Origin: Candidatus Eiseniibacteriota bacterium
GTDB lineage: Bacteria; Arandabacterota; Arandabacteria; Arandabacterales; Arandabacteraceae
Assembly (NCBI GenBank): GCA_030592245.1
Contig: JAUVJV010000110.1
Location: forward strand, 1 to 7,100
Direction: 5' to 3'
Length of the DNA: 7,100 bases
The position numbers were made by a program, and so were the translations under genes. The notes beneath the pieces are model-generated. The model saw only the letters and a program-made list of their open reading frames with translations, did no database searches and had not been told where the DNA came from. Below are positions 1-6,595 of the stretch, in pieces (the first letter of the stretch is position 1; each line of letters opens with the position of its first letter).

Positions 1-1
1 A

Positions 2-451
2 CTTGCCGACTCCGTTGAAGGCACCAGGGTTCTCGACCTTTTCGCGGGAAGCGGCTCTCTTGGTATAGAGGCCCTGAGCAGGGGTGCGGGAAAGGCCCAC
101 TTCGTGGATGCCGCAAGGCGTTCGGTCGAGATGATCGACCGGAACGTGAAGAAGCTCGGCATCTCGGACGATTGCAGCATTACCAGGCTGGGCTCGCTGG
201 ACTTCGTGAAGTCCTGGCAGGGTGAGCCATTTGACCTGGTCTTCGTGGATCCTCCGTTTCTCTCGGGACAGATGGATGACGTTCTGGCCGGACTTCCCAC
301 CTCACGGGTTCTCTCACCGGGAGCGATCGTGATCTGCAGGACCCACTGGCGCGAGAATCCCGTGATTCCCGAGGCCTTGGGTGAGATCAAAAGGCGCAAG
401 TTCGGAGAGAGCATTGTCCGTTTCCTGCGACGCGAGGGGGGAACGTCTTGA
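2..451 (+). CDS. rsmD: 16S rRNA (guanine966-N2)-methyltransferase RsmD, 5'-truncated
   Basis: This enzyme transfers a methyl group from S-adenosylmethionine to N2 of a guanine in the small-subunit rRNA (G966 in E. coli numbering) during 30S assembly in the cytoplasm. The frame is open from base 2, giving 149 visible residues; family members are about 180-190 residues, so some 35-40 N-terminal residues lie upstream of the window. The SAM-binding motif I is visible at residues 10-29 (VLDLFAGSGSLGIEALSRGA), followed by an acidic residue at the end of strand 2 (FVDAARR). The catalytic N-methyltransferase motif IV, DPPF, is encoded at 248-259 within DLVFVDPPF. A GTG at 104 lies inside the domain after motif I and is not a real start. 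The stop TGA (449-451) shares bases with the TTG start of coaD; rsmD-coaD adjacency is common in bacteria and supports the call. Family assignment is firm; the exact target base is inferred from the family. Confidence 0.93.
   Translation, partial: LADSVEGTRVLDLFAGSGSLGIEALSRGAGKAHFVDAARRSVEMIDRNVKKLGISDDCSITRLGSLDFVKSWQGEPFDLVFVDPPFLSGQMDDVLAGLPTSRVLSPGAIVICRTHWRENPVIPEALGEIKRRKFGESIVRFLRREGGTS
435..441 (+). promoter_or_regulatory. Shine-Dalgarno sequence for coaD
   Basis: A purine run, AGGGGGG, lies inside the last codons of rsmD, six bases before the TTG at 448. It supports TTG as the coaD start. No ATG precedes the conserved N-terminal motif in this frame. Confidence 0.6.
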
Positions 452-930
452 AAACGGGTATCTATGCAGGCACCTTCGATCCTGTAACCAACGGTCATCT
501 CGATATCCTCAAGAGGAGCCTGGAGGTCTTCGACAGGATCATCGTGGCCGTCGCCGGCGCTAGCCCGAAGGACACCCTTTTCAGCCTGGAAGACCGTGTG
601 GAGATGCTCCGATCCGCCACTCCCGGCATGGATGGCATCGAGGTCATTCCCTTCACCGGACTCCTGGTCGAATTCGCGAGGGAGAGGGGCGCGACAGCTA
701 TGATCCGTGGGCTTCGCGTGGTCTCGGATTTCGAGTATGAATTCCAGATGGCTTTGATGAACAGGCGGCTCGACCGTGAACTGGAAACCGTCTTCCTGAT
801 GCCCAGTGAGGAGTATACTTATCTCAGCTCGACTTTGATAAAGGAGATTGCATCGGCCGGCGGCGATATCTCCCAGTTTGTCCCCGGGATTGTCGTTACC
901 AAGTTCGAGCAGATGCGCAAGACATCCTAG
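448..930 (+). CDS. coaD: Pantetheine-phosphate adenylyltransferase (CoaD)
   Basis: CoaD joins ATP and 4'-phosphopantetheine to give dephospho-CoA and pyrophosphate, the penultimate step of coenzyme A synthesis, in the cytoplasm. The protein is 160 residues, the usual length. It shows the nucleotidyltransferase signature GTFDPVTNGH at residues 8-17 (the T/HxGH motif at 14-17), the conserved RGLR at 87-90 followed by SDFEYEFQMALMNRRL, and the C-terminal ATP-binding motif SSTLIKE at 127-133. The start is TTG, chosen because the signature begins only seven residues in, a purine-rich ribosome-binding site precedes it, and the TTG overlaps the rsmD stop by four bases (TTGA), which suggests translational coupling. 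pta follows after 14 bases. All expected active-site motifs are intact, so I expect a functional housekeeping enzyme. Confidence 0.97.
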   Translation: MKTGIYAGTFDPVTNGHLDILKRSLEVFDRIIVAVAGASPKDTLFSLEDRVEMLRSATPGMDGIEVIPFTGLLVEFARERGATAMIRGLRVVSDFEYEFQMALMNRRLDRELETVFLMPSEEYTYLSSTLIKEIASAGGDISQFVPGIVVTKFEQMRKTS

Positions 931-931
931 C

Positions 932-936
932 AGGAG
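932..936 (+). promoter_or_regulatory. Shine-Dalgarno sequence for pta
   Basis: AGGAG lies in the 14-base gap between coaD and pta, eight bases before the ATG at 945. This favours that ATG over the in-frame ATG at 954 (residue 4). Confidence 0.65.
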
Positions 937-944
937 AATCCGCA

Positions 945-1961
945 ATGAAAACCATGCTCTCGATCCGGGATAGAGCTAGATCCACCCGTGCCACCATAGT
1001 GCTGCCTGAGGCTCGTGATGAACGTATCGTCCGGGCTGCGGATGTAGCCGCTAAGGAGGCGCTGGCCAGGCCGGTGCTCATCGGACAGCGTGATGCCATA
1101 GGCAGCCTGGCCGGGCAACTCGGTCTCAATCTCGACGGGGTCACCATCGAGGAACCCCGGACGAGCGAGCGCCTTGAGGCCTATTCACGGCTGCTGTTCG
1201 AGCGAAGGAAACACAAGGACGTGACGGAGGCGGAGGCGCGAGACCTCTCTCTTGATCCCATGTACTTCGGGGCACTCAAGGTCGCGGCCGGGGATGGCGA
1301 CGGCTTCGTGGCCGGAGCGGCCACGGCAACTTCCGGCGTGCTCCGGGCGCTCATCCACTCGATCGGGGTAGCTCCCGGGGTCAGCGTCGTATCCAGCGCT
1401 TTTCTGATGATTGTCCCGTTCCCGGGTGGTGAAGAGCGGGCATTCGTGTTCGCCGATCCCAGCGTCATGCCGAATCCCGATCCTGTCGAGCTGGCAGCCA
1501 TCGCGATCGCGGCGGCAACCACATACCGGGGACTTACCGGGGATGAACCCCGTGTTGCCATGCTTTCCTTCTCGACCAGGGGAAGCGCCTCTCACCCGGA
1601 CATTGACAAGGTCGTAGAGGCGACTGAGAGGGCGCGCAAGCTCAGACCGGATCTTAAGATCGATGGCGAAATGCAGGCGGATGCCGCAATCATGCCCGGT
1701 GTGGCCAGCAAGAAGGCGCCCGACAGCGAGGTCGCCGGTCGCGCCAATGTGCTTGTCTTCCCGGATCTGGATGCGGCCAATATCGGGTATAAGCTGGTGG
1801 AGAGGCTAGCGGGCGCCAAGGCCTGCGGTCCTCTGATTCAGGGACTTGCCAGGCCTGCCAGCGATCTGTCGAGAGGATGTTCGGTGGATGACGTGGTCGA
1901 CGTGATAGCGATGACGGCCGCTCAGGCGGGCGCGGAAGGCGCAGTGGGGGAAGGCGCTTAG
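945..1961 (+). CDS. pta: Phosphate acetyltransferase (phosphotransacetylase)
   Basis: It interconverts acetyl-CoA plus phosphate with acetyl phosphate plus CoA, normally coupled to acetate kinase for ATP formation from acetyl-CoA or for acetate activation. The 338 residues match the short single-domain PTA/PTB family (about 330 residues), not the long E. coli Pta with its N-terminal DRTGG and P-loop-like regions. Family blocks seen are GAATATSGVLRA (124-135), LSFSTRGSASHPD (207-219), DGEMQADAA (240-248), ANVLVFPDLDAANIGYKL (267-284) and GPLIQGLARPASDLSRGC (295-312). In the last block many relatives have N where this protein has S in the P-x-S/N-D stretch. The start is ATG 945, with AGGAG upstream. 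No acetate kinase gene adjoins it here; instead it follows coaD and abuts the flavoprotein gene with no gap. Phosphate butyryltransferase is a related alternative, but the motifs fit Pta better. Confidence 0.92.
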   Translation: MKTMLSIRDRARSTRATIVLPEARDERIVRAADVAAKEALARPVLIGQRDAIGSLAGQLGLNLDGVTIEEPRTSERLEAYSRLLFERRKHKDVTEAEARDLSLDPMYFGALKVAAGDGDGFVAGAATATSGVLRALIHSIGVAPGVSVVSSAFLMIVPFPGGEERAFVFADPSVMPNPDPVELAAIAIAAATTYRGLTGDEPRVAMLSFSTRGSASHPDIDKVVEATERARKLRPDLKIDGEMQADAAIMPGVASKKAPDSEVAGRANVLVFPDLDAANIGYKLVERLAGAKACGPLIQGLARPASDLSRGCSVDDVVDVIAMTAAQAGAEGAVGEGA

Positions 1962-3356
1962 GTGATGCCCGGGAATCAGGCAAAGAAAGCCACGGCATGC
2001 ATTCGCCGCAAGATCGGGTCGGACAAGGTCCTCACGGATCCTGAGACCCTGACCTGCTACGCGTTCGATGCCACCAATATGAGATCATTGCCCACTGCGG
2101 TCGCGTTTCCGGAATCGACGGACGAAATCAGGACCATCATTGCGATGTGCCACCGTTTCGAGCTGAAGATGATTCCGAGGGGCGCCGGAACCGGTTTCGC
2201 GGGCGGCACAGTGCCGCTGGATGGTGGAGTAGTGATTTCCACGGAGAAGTTCAACAGAATCCTTGACATCGATGTGGGACAGAAGACCGCCGTTGTGCAG
2301 TCAGGCGTTGTGAACGGGGTGCTGCAGAGAGAGGTCGCGAAACATGGACTGATGTTTCCTCCGGACCCATCGAGTCTTGAGGTTGCGACCATCGGAGGGA
2401 ATGTCGCCCAGGACGCCGGGGGGCCGAGGGCGCTCAAGTACGGGGTCACCCGTAATTATGTGACCGGTGTCGAGTTCATAGCCTGGGATGGATCGGTGGT
2501 GGAGGCGGCTGATCCCACGGCGACGGGCCGCCTATGGGATCCCCTCGGGACCCTAATGGCCGGCAGTGAGGGCACGCTCGGTTTCATGACCCAGATCCGG
2601 CTGCGGCTCCTGGAGAGGCCCCGTTCGCTGCGCACGGTGCTCGCTTTCTTCGCCGACCCCGTCGGTGCCGCCACCGCGGTGAGCATGATACTGGCATCCG
2701 GTGTTGTCCCGGCGGCGGTGGAGCTGATTGATGCGGTGGCCATGGGATGCATCACTCAGTTTGTCGAAGTTGATATCCCTGAGGGTGCGGGCTGCACGCT
2801 TCTCATTGAAACCGACGGCAGGAGTGGTGAGGCCGGGGAGAATATGTCGGTCGTGGAGGGAGTGCTCAAGGAGGCCAGGGCCATGGGCTACAGGACCGCG
2901 GAGTCCGACCGGGAGAGGGACGACCTGTGGAAGATGAGGAGATCGATATCCCCATCGCTGGCGCGCCTGGCTCCCAACAAGATGAATGAGGACGTATGTG
3001 TCCCACGCTCGAGCCTGCCCGCCCTGGTGGAGGCGGTGGGCAAGCTGGCCAGGAAATACAGTCTCCTGGTACCAACGTTCGGGCATGCCGGCGACGGTAA
3101 CCTGCATGTGAACGTGATGCTGGACCGGCGAAACAGGGACGAGGTGAGAAGGGCTGAGGCCATGGTGACCGAGCTCTTCGAGGTGACGATGAAACTTGAC
3201 GGGACCATAAGCGGTGAGCATGGGATCGGCATAACCAAGATGGAGTACCTGCCGGACCAGCTGGGTCCCGACGGAATCCGGTTACAGGGTGACATCAAGC
3301 GCGCATTTGACCCTCAGTCCCTGATCAATCCAGGTAAGGTGATAAGCAGATCGTGA
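1962..3356 (+). CDS. FAD-linked oxidase, GlcD / D-2-hydroxyacid dehydrogenase type
   Basis: This is a cytoplasmic or membrane-peripheral flavoprotein of the vanillyl-alcohol-oxidase superfamily, of the kind that oxidises D-2-hydroxyacids such as glycolate or D-lactate and passes electrons to a partner. The 464 residues hold an N-terminal FAD-binding (PCMH, FAD_binding_4) domain with PRGAGTGFAGG at 72-82, PPDPSSLEVATIGGN at 133-147 and GSEGTLG at 201-207. A C-terminal FAD-oxidase domain follows, with FGHAGDGNLHVN at 373-384, SGEHGIG at 417-423 and the terminal FDPQSLINPGK at 449-459. The GHxGDGNxH histidines and the E-H pair (419-420) are the metal and substrate site of this family and are intact. 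The gene starts directly after the pta stop; GTG 1962 and ATG 1965 are equally possible, with GGGGAAGG upstream. No GlcE- or GlcF-like electron-transfer partner is seen in the window. Substrate cannot be read from the sequence, so I give no symbol; glcD is the likely automatic label. Confidence 0.88.
   Translation: MMPGNQAKKATACIRRKIGSDKVLTDPETLTCYAFDATNMRSLPTAVAFPESTDEIRTIIAMCHRFELKMIPRGAGTGFAGGTVPLDGGVVISTEKFNRILDIDVGQKTAVVQSGVVNGVLQREVAKHGLMFPPDPSSLEVATIGGNVAQDAGGPRALKYGVTRNYVTGVEFIAWDGSVVEAADPTATGRLWDPLGTLMAGSEGTLGFMTQIRLRLLERPRSLRTVLAFFADPVGAATAVSMILASGVVPAAVELIDAVAMGCITQFVEVDIPEGAGCTLLIETDGRSGEAGENMSVVEGVLKEARAMGYRTAESDRERDDLWKMRRSISPSLARLAPNKMNEDVCVPRSSLPALVEAVGKLARKYSLLVPTFGHAGDGNLHVNVMLDRRNRDEVRRAEAMVTELFEVTMKLDGTISGEHGIGITKMEYLPDQLGPDGIRLQGDIKRAFDPQSLINPGKVISRS
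3336..3343 (+). promoter_or_regulatory. Probable ribosome-binding site for obg
   Basis: AAGGTGAT lies within the last codons of the flavoprotein gene, nine bases before the GTG at 3353. It is a moderate Shine-Dalgarno match and supports GTG as the start. Confidence 0.45.
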
Positions 3357-4399
3357 GAAGACAGAGCAGGGCATTTTCGCAGTTCATCGATATCGCCGAG
3401 ATACAGGTGATCGCCGGTGACGGTGGCAATGGCTGCGTGAGCTTCAGAAGAGAGAAGTTTGTTCCCAGGGGCGGTCCCGATGGCGGCAATGGGGGACGAG
3501 GGGGCGATGTTATTCTCCGTTCGGATCCTCATCTGAGTACTCTCCTGGATTACAGGTACAAGAGGATAGTCAAGGCGGCGAGGGGTGTTCACGGGAAGGG
3601 AAAGGACCAGCAGGGCCGCAGGGGAAAGCCGGTCATTGTGAGGGTGCCTCCCGGCACCGTGGTACTGGATGCTATCGATGGCAGCCTGTTGTATGATATG
3701 GTGGAAAAGGACGAGGTGATAATAGCAAGAGGCGGACGTGGTGGAAGGGGAAACGCCATGTTTGCCACGCCGTCTGACAGGGCACCGAGGAGGGCCGAGG
3801 AAGGATCTCCGGGTGAAGAGCGCCGCATCATACTCGAGCTCAAGCTGATTGCGGACATAGGGCTGGTGGGAAAGCCCAATGCCGGCAAGTCGACGCTGCT
3901 CGCCACGCTGACGAGGGCAAGACCCAAGGTGGGCGCTTATCCGTTTACAACGCTACGACCCCACCTCGGCGTCCTGGACTACCATGACCGTAGCGTCGTT
4001 CTGGCCGACATACCCGGCCTGATCGAGGGAGCCCACTCGGGCAAGGGACTCGGGCACGAGTTCCTCCGCCACATCGAAAGGACGAAGGTACTGGTCTGCA
4101 TGCTGGACGCCTCTTGCGCGGACTCTGAAGGAGAGCTGGAGAGCCTTCGCCGGGAGCTTCGCCTTTATGATGTAGACCTGACTGATAAGCCTTACGTGGT
4201 GGCGCTCAACAAGGTCGATCTGTTACCTGAGTCCGAGGTCAGGGCGCTTAAGCGGGAAGCGAAGTTCTTTCCCATCTCAGCGGTAACCGGGTACGGGCTT
4301 AAGGACCTGGTGGGGCGCATGGTAGGCTTGCTCGATGAGTTGAATGCGGATGATGTGGACGGGGAGGGGGATGATGATGAGGAAGGGAAAAAGCCATGA
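3353..4399 (+). CDS. obgE: Obg-family GTPase (CgtA/ObgE)
   Basis: Obg is an essential GTPase that binds the 50S subunit and acts in late ribosome assembly and in stringent and growth control. The 348 residues show the glycine-rich N-terminal Obg fold (about 11-167), including AGDGGNGCVSFRREKFVPRG at 21-40 and GGNGGRGGDV at 44-53. The G domain follows: P-loop GKPNAGKS (173-180), the switch I region with YPFTTL (196-201), G3 DIPG (219-222), G4 NKVD (286-289) and G5 SA (309-310). The protein ends in an acidic tail (333-344) and lacks the extra C-terminal OCT domain of some Firmicutes. GTG 3353 is the only possible start: an in-frame TAA lies at 3335 and no other start codon precedes the conserved FIDIAEI. 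This gives an unusual basic extension of about ten residues (MRRQSRAFSQ). The GTGA start overlaps the stop of the preceding gene by four bases. Confidence 0.97.
   Translation: MRRQSRAFSQFIDIAEIQVIAGDGGNGCVSFRREKFVPRGGPDGGNGGRGGDVILRSDPHLSTLLDYRYKRIVKAARGVHGKGKDQQGRRGKPVIVRVPPGTVVLDAIDGSLLYDMVEKDEVIIARGGRGGRGNAMFATPSDRAPRRAEEGSPGEERRIILELKLIADIGLVGKPNAGKSTLLATLTRARPKVGAYPFTTLRPHLGVLDYHDRSVVLADIPGLIEGAHSGKGLGHEFLRHIERTKVLVCMLDASCADSEGELESLRRELRLYDVDLTDKPYVVALNKVDLLPESEVRALKREAKFFPISAVTGYGLKDLVGRMVGLLDELNADDVDGEGDDDEEGKKP
4363..4367 (+). promoter_or_regulatory. Shine-Dalgarno sequence for dprA inside obg
   Basis: GGAGG lies within a GGGGAGGGGG run that encodes part of Obg's acidic tail. Spacings are three, six and nine bases to the tandem ATGs at 4371, 4374 and 4377. 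It argues against the longer in-frame ATGs at 4344, 4350 and 4353, which lie upstream of it. Confidence 0.65.
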
Positions 4400-5477
4400 G
4401 CTCCTGCTGTCACTAGTTCTTTCGGGAATCCTGCCCAGGAAGAGAATCGTCTCCTTTCTATCCGGATCTTCCGGGATAGACATAACAGGAGTCGACGCAG
4501 GTAATCTGGCCATGAGGTTGGGCCTGGGGACAGAACAGCGGCAGGTCCTTGAGCAGTCGATGCCGGAGGCGAGGGAAGTCTCCGGCCAGGTCGCCGCCGC
4601 CGGCGCCCGAATCGTCACGCTCGCTGACCCTGGATATCCACCTCTGCTTAAGGAAACCCCGGTTCCTCCTCCACTGCTGTTCTATAAGGGATCGCTTGAC
4701 GACATGACGCCCGGTGCTATAGCTATAGTGGGCTCCAGGCGGGCCAGCCTGGGTGGCCGGAAGCTGGCTTCATACCTGGCAGGGGAACTTGCCAGCAGAG
4801 GACTGATCGTGGTCAGTGGCCTTGCACGGGGAATAGACACGGCGGCTCACAAGGGCGCCCTTGAGGCCGGCGGACGAACCATAGCCGTTATGGGTTGCGG
4901 TATCGATGTGATGTACCCGCCTGAGAATGAAGGACTGGCCCGGGGCATTTGCGGCCTGGGTGCGCTCATCACCGAGTTTCCACCGGGGACCCCGCCCCTG
5001 AGACAGAATTTCCCCAGGAGAAACAGGATAATAAGCGGCCTCAGTTTGGGTACCGTGGTCGTAGAGGCCGCCGAGACGAGCGGGGCTCTCATTACCGCGG
5101 GCTTCGCCCTGGAACAGAACCGTTCCGTCTTTGCGGTGCCCGGGGCGCCCGGGATTCCCGGGAGCAGGGGCACCAATCGCCTGCTGAAGCAAGGGGCCAG
5201 GCTTGTCGAGTCGGTGGAGGACATTCTGGAAGAGATAGAACCCCAGATCGCATGGCATGAGCGATCCCCGGCACCCGGGCGCAGCGATCCCGGCCTGACG
5301 GCGGAAGAGCAGACGGCGATGGACCTGCTTTCGGACAAGCCGGTTCATGTTGATGAAATCTCGCGATCGCTCGGTATGGAAGCTCACCTCACCCTGGGTC
5401 TTCTGCTTATGCTTGAGGCCAAAGGTCTTGCCAGGTCGATGCCGGGCAAGTTCTATGTGAAGGAGACACTGCTCTGA
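4374..5477 (+). CDS. dprA: DNA-processing protein DprA (Smf)
   Basis: DprA binds incoming single-stranded DNA and loads RecA during natural transformation; it is also widespread in bacteria not known to be competent. From this start it is 367 residues, typical for a three-part DprA. An N-terminal helical SAM/HhH-like region covers about 1-80. The extended Rossmann domain (about 85-290) carries VGSRRAS (119-125), SGLARGIDTAAH (148-159), FPRRNRIISG (213-222) and the AVPG...GTNRLLKQGA block (254-275). A C-terminal winged-helix domain spans about 309-363. The two arginine-rich motifs (GSRR and RRNR) that contact DNA in known structures are intact. The start is one of three consecutive ATGs (4371, 4374, 4377); 4374 has the best spacing to GGAGG. 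The start lies inside obg, giving a 26-base overlap in another frame. The gene ends TGATG, overlapping the next start by one base. No other competence gene is in view. Confidence 0.93.
   Translation: MMRKGKSHELLLSLVLSGILPRKRIVSFLSGSSGIDITGVDAGNLAMRLGLGTEQRQVLEQSMPEAREVSGQVAAAGARIVTLADPGYPPLLKETPVPPPLLFYKGSLDDMTPGAIAIVGSRRASLGGRKLASYLAGELASRGLIVVSGLARGIDTAAHKGALEAGGRTIAVMGCGIDVMYPPENEGLARGICGLGALITEFPPGTPPLRQNFPRRNRIISGLSLGTVVVEAAETSGALITAGFALEQNRSVFAVPGAPGIPGSRGTNRLLKQGARLVESVEDILEEIEPQIAWHERSPAPGRSDPGLTAEEQTAMDLLSDKPVHVDEISRSLGMEAHLTLGLLLMLEAKGLARSMPGKFYVKETLL
5461..5465 (+). promoter_or_regulatory. Ribosome-binding site for the DUF362 gene
   Basis: AGGAG in the penultimate codons of dprA lies eleven bases before the ATG at 5477. 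The distance is slightly long, but the TGATG stop/start overlap would allow reinitiation. Confidence 0.5.
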
Positions 5478-6595
5478 TGCCTGTCGTCGCCCTTGCAGAG
5501 AGCCCGTCCTACCGGAGCCCCGGGATTGAGCAGGCGGTGGAGAGCGCTCTATCGAGTGTACTGGGCGATGATGTTGCACTCATCTCCGGCAAGAGGGTGC
5601 TCATCAAGCCAAACCTCCTTTCCGCGCGCGAACCTGAACGGGGGGTGACCACTCACCCTGCTGTGGTGGGAGGAGCCGTGGATTTCTTCCGCAAACATGG
5701 TGCGAAGGTCGCAGTTGGGGACAGCCCCGCGGGAGCGGTGCGCGGTGTGAAGAGAGTGTGGGACAAGACCGGCATGCTTGAATTGTGTGAGGCAAGGGGG
5801 GTGCCCCTGGTCAACTTCGAAGCTTCGGGCTGCATTATGCGCAACGTGGATGGAAGAGACTATCCCATCGCCAGGGCGCTACTTGAGTATGATCTCGTGG
5901 TCAGCGTTCCCAAGCTGAAGACCCACGTTCTCACGCTGATCACCGCCGCAATCAAGAACGTGTTCGGTTGCGTGCCTGGTTTTCAGAAGTCGACACTGCA
6001 CCTTGAGCATCCGCGGCCCGACGCGATGAGCAAGGCATTGGTCGACGTATTCTCCCTGGTACGGCCCTGGGTGACCCTCGTGGATGCCGTGGAGGCGATG
6101 GAAGGTGATGGTCCCTCTTCGGGCAGCCTGCGCAGGCTCAACTTCATCGCGGCTGCCAGAGACTGCGTCGCGCTTGATGCCTGCTTGAGCCGCATAATCG
6201 GTATCGACCCGGAAAGGGTTCCCACAACCCGTGAAGCGCTGCGCCGTAACCTGGGCACGGCCTCAGCCGATTCCATGATCTTCCCCTTGCTGAGGCCTGA
6301 GGATATTGCCGTCAGTGATTTCAAGGTGCCCGGCAACTGGAAATTCAAACTGATTCCCGGCATCGCCGCCGGCCTCTTGCGGCGATTGGTGTGGGTACTG
6401 CCGGTCATCGATGAGGACGCATGCACAGGTTGTGGGGACTGTGTACGGGTGTGCGCGGCAGGCGCGATGGCGCTGGAGGCAGGCTGCGCATCGGTCGACC
6501 ATAGTCTCTGCGTTTCCTGCCTCTGCTGCCACGAGGCCTGTCCTCACTTCGCGGTGGGAACCCGGATGAGCCGCCTGGCGAGACTTCTGGCATGA
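5477..6595 (+). CDS. DUF362 protein with C-terminal 2[4Fe-4S] ferredoxin-like domain
   Basis: The 372 residues contain an N-terminal DUF362 domain (about 1-280) with hallmark segments LIKPNLL (42-48), GDSPAG (81-86), SVPKLKTH (143-150), AIKNVFG (158-164) and LVDAVEAMEGDGP (201-213). A hydrophobic and basic stretch (about 289-311) follows. The C-terminus is a bacterial-type ferredoxin domain with two complete cysteine sets: C316, C319, C322, C326 and C345, C348, C351, C355-P. This spacing is expected to bind two [4Fe-4S] clusters; C350 is an extra cysteine next to C351. The fused arrangement is a known one in anaerobes, but I know of no secure function; an electron-transfer or redox-enzyme role is inference from the cluster motifs. 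The ATG is preceded by AGGAG and overlaps the dprA stop by one base. Its own stop overlaps the next start (ATGA). No signal peptide is seen, so it is probably cytoplasmic. Confidence 0.88.
   Translation: MPVVALAESPSYRSPGIEQAVESALSSVLGDDVALISGKRVLIKPNLLSAREPERGVTTHPAVVGGAVDFFRKHGAKVAVGDSPAGAVRGVKRVWDKTGMLELCEARGVPLVNFEASGCIMRNVDGRDYPIARALLEYDLVVSVPKLKTHVLTLITAAIKNVFGCVPGFQKSTLHLEHPRPDAMSKALVDVFSLVRPWVTLVDAVEAMEGDGPSSGSLRRLNFIAAARDCVALDACLSRIIGIDPERVPTTREALRRNLGTASADSMIFPLLRPEDIAVSDFKVPGNWKFKLIPGIAAGLLRRLVWVLPVIDEDACTGCGDCVRVCAAGAMALEAGCASVDHSLCVSCLCCHEACPHFAVGTRMSRLARLLA

Noticed and set aside
381..563. 60-codon + strand frame across the rsmD-coaD junction
   Set aside because: It is out of frame with both well-supported genes and its Arg-rich product has no motif.
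793..819. Possible promoter inside coaD with TATACT at 814-819
   Set aside because: The -10-like hexamer is good, but no -35-like hexamer fits at 16-18 bases (the best TT-start gives a 15-base spacer). The bases encode the conserved EEYTYLS segment.
1536..1554. Small hairpin CGGGG-loop-CCCCG inside pta, next to a repeated ACCGGGGA
   Set aside because: A five-base stem without a U run in the middle of a conserved gene; it is not a terminator and is likely chance in G+C-rich DNA.
2263..2268. TTGACA, a perfect -35 hexamer, inside the GlcD-type gene
   Set aside because: No -10-like sequence follows at 16-18 bases (the region is GC-rich), and it lies in the middle of a coding domain.
2553..3221. 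222-codon open frame on the - strand opposite the GlcD-type gene
   Set aside because: The protein is rich in His, Arg, Pro and Gly with no family motif; it mirrors the codon bias of the true gene on the other strand.
4344..4376. Longer dprA start at ATG 4344
   Set aside because: It lies upstream of the strong GGAGG site, adds a Met/Gly/Arg-rich leader unlike DprA N-termini, and would lengthen the overlap with obg to 56 bases.
5139..5162. Three CCCGGG palindromes at exact 9-base spacing in dprA
   Set aside because: They come from codons for P-G-A-P-G-I-P-G in a loop of normal length for DprA; codon choice in G+C-rich DNA is enough to explain them.
4770..5579. 269-codon open frame on the - strand opposite dprA and the start of the DUF362 gene
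   Set aside because: It lies wholly opposite strongly supported genes, its translation has no recognisable domain, and long antisense frames are expected in G+C-rich coding DNA.
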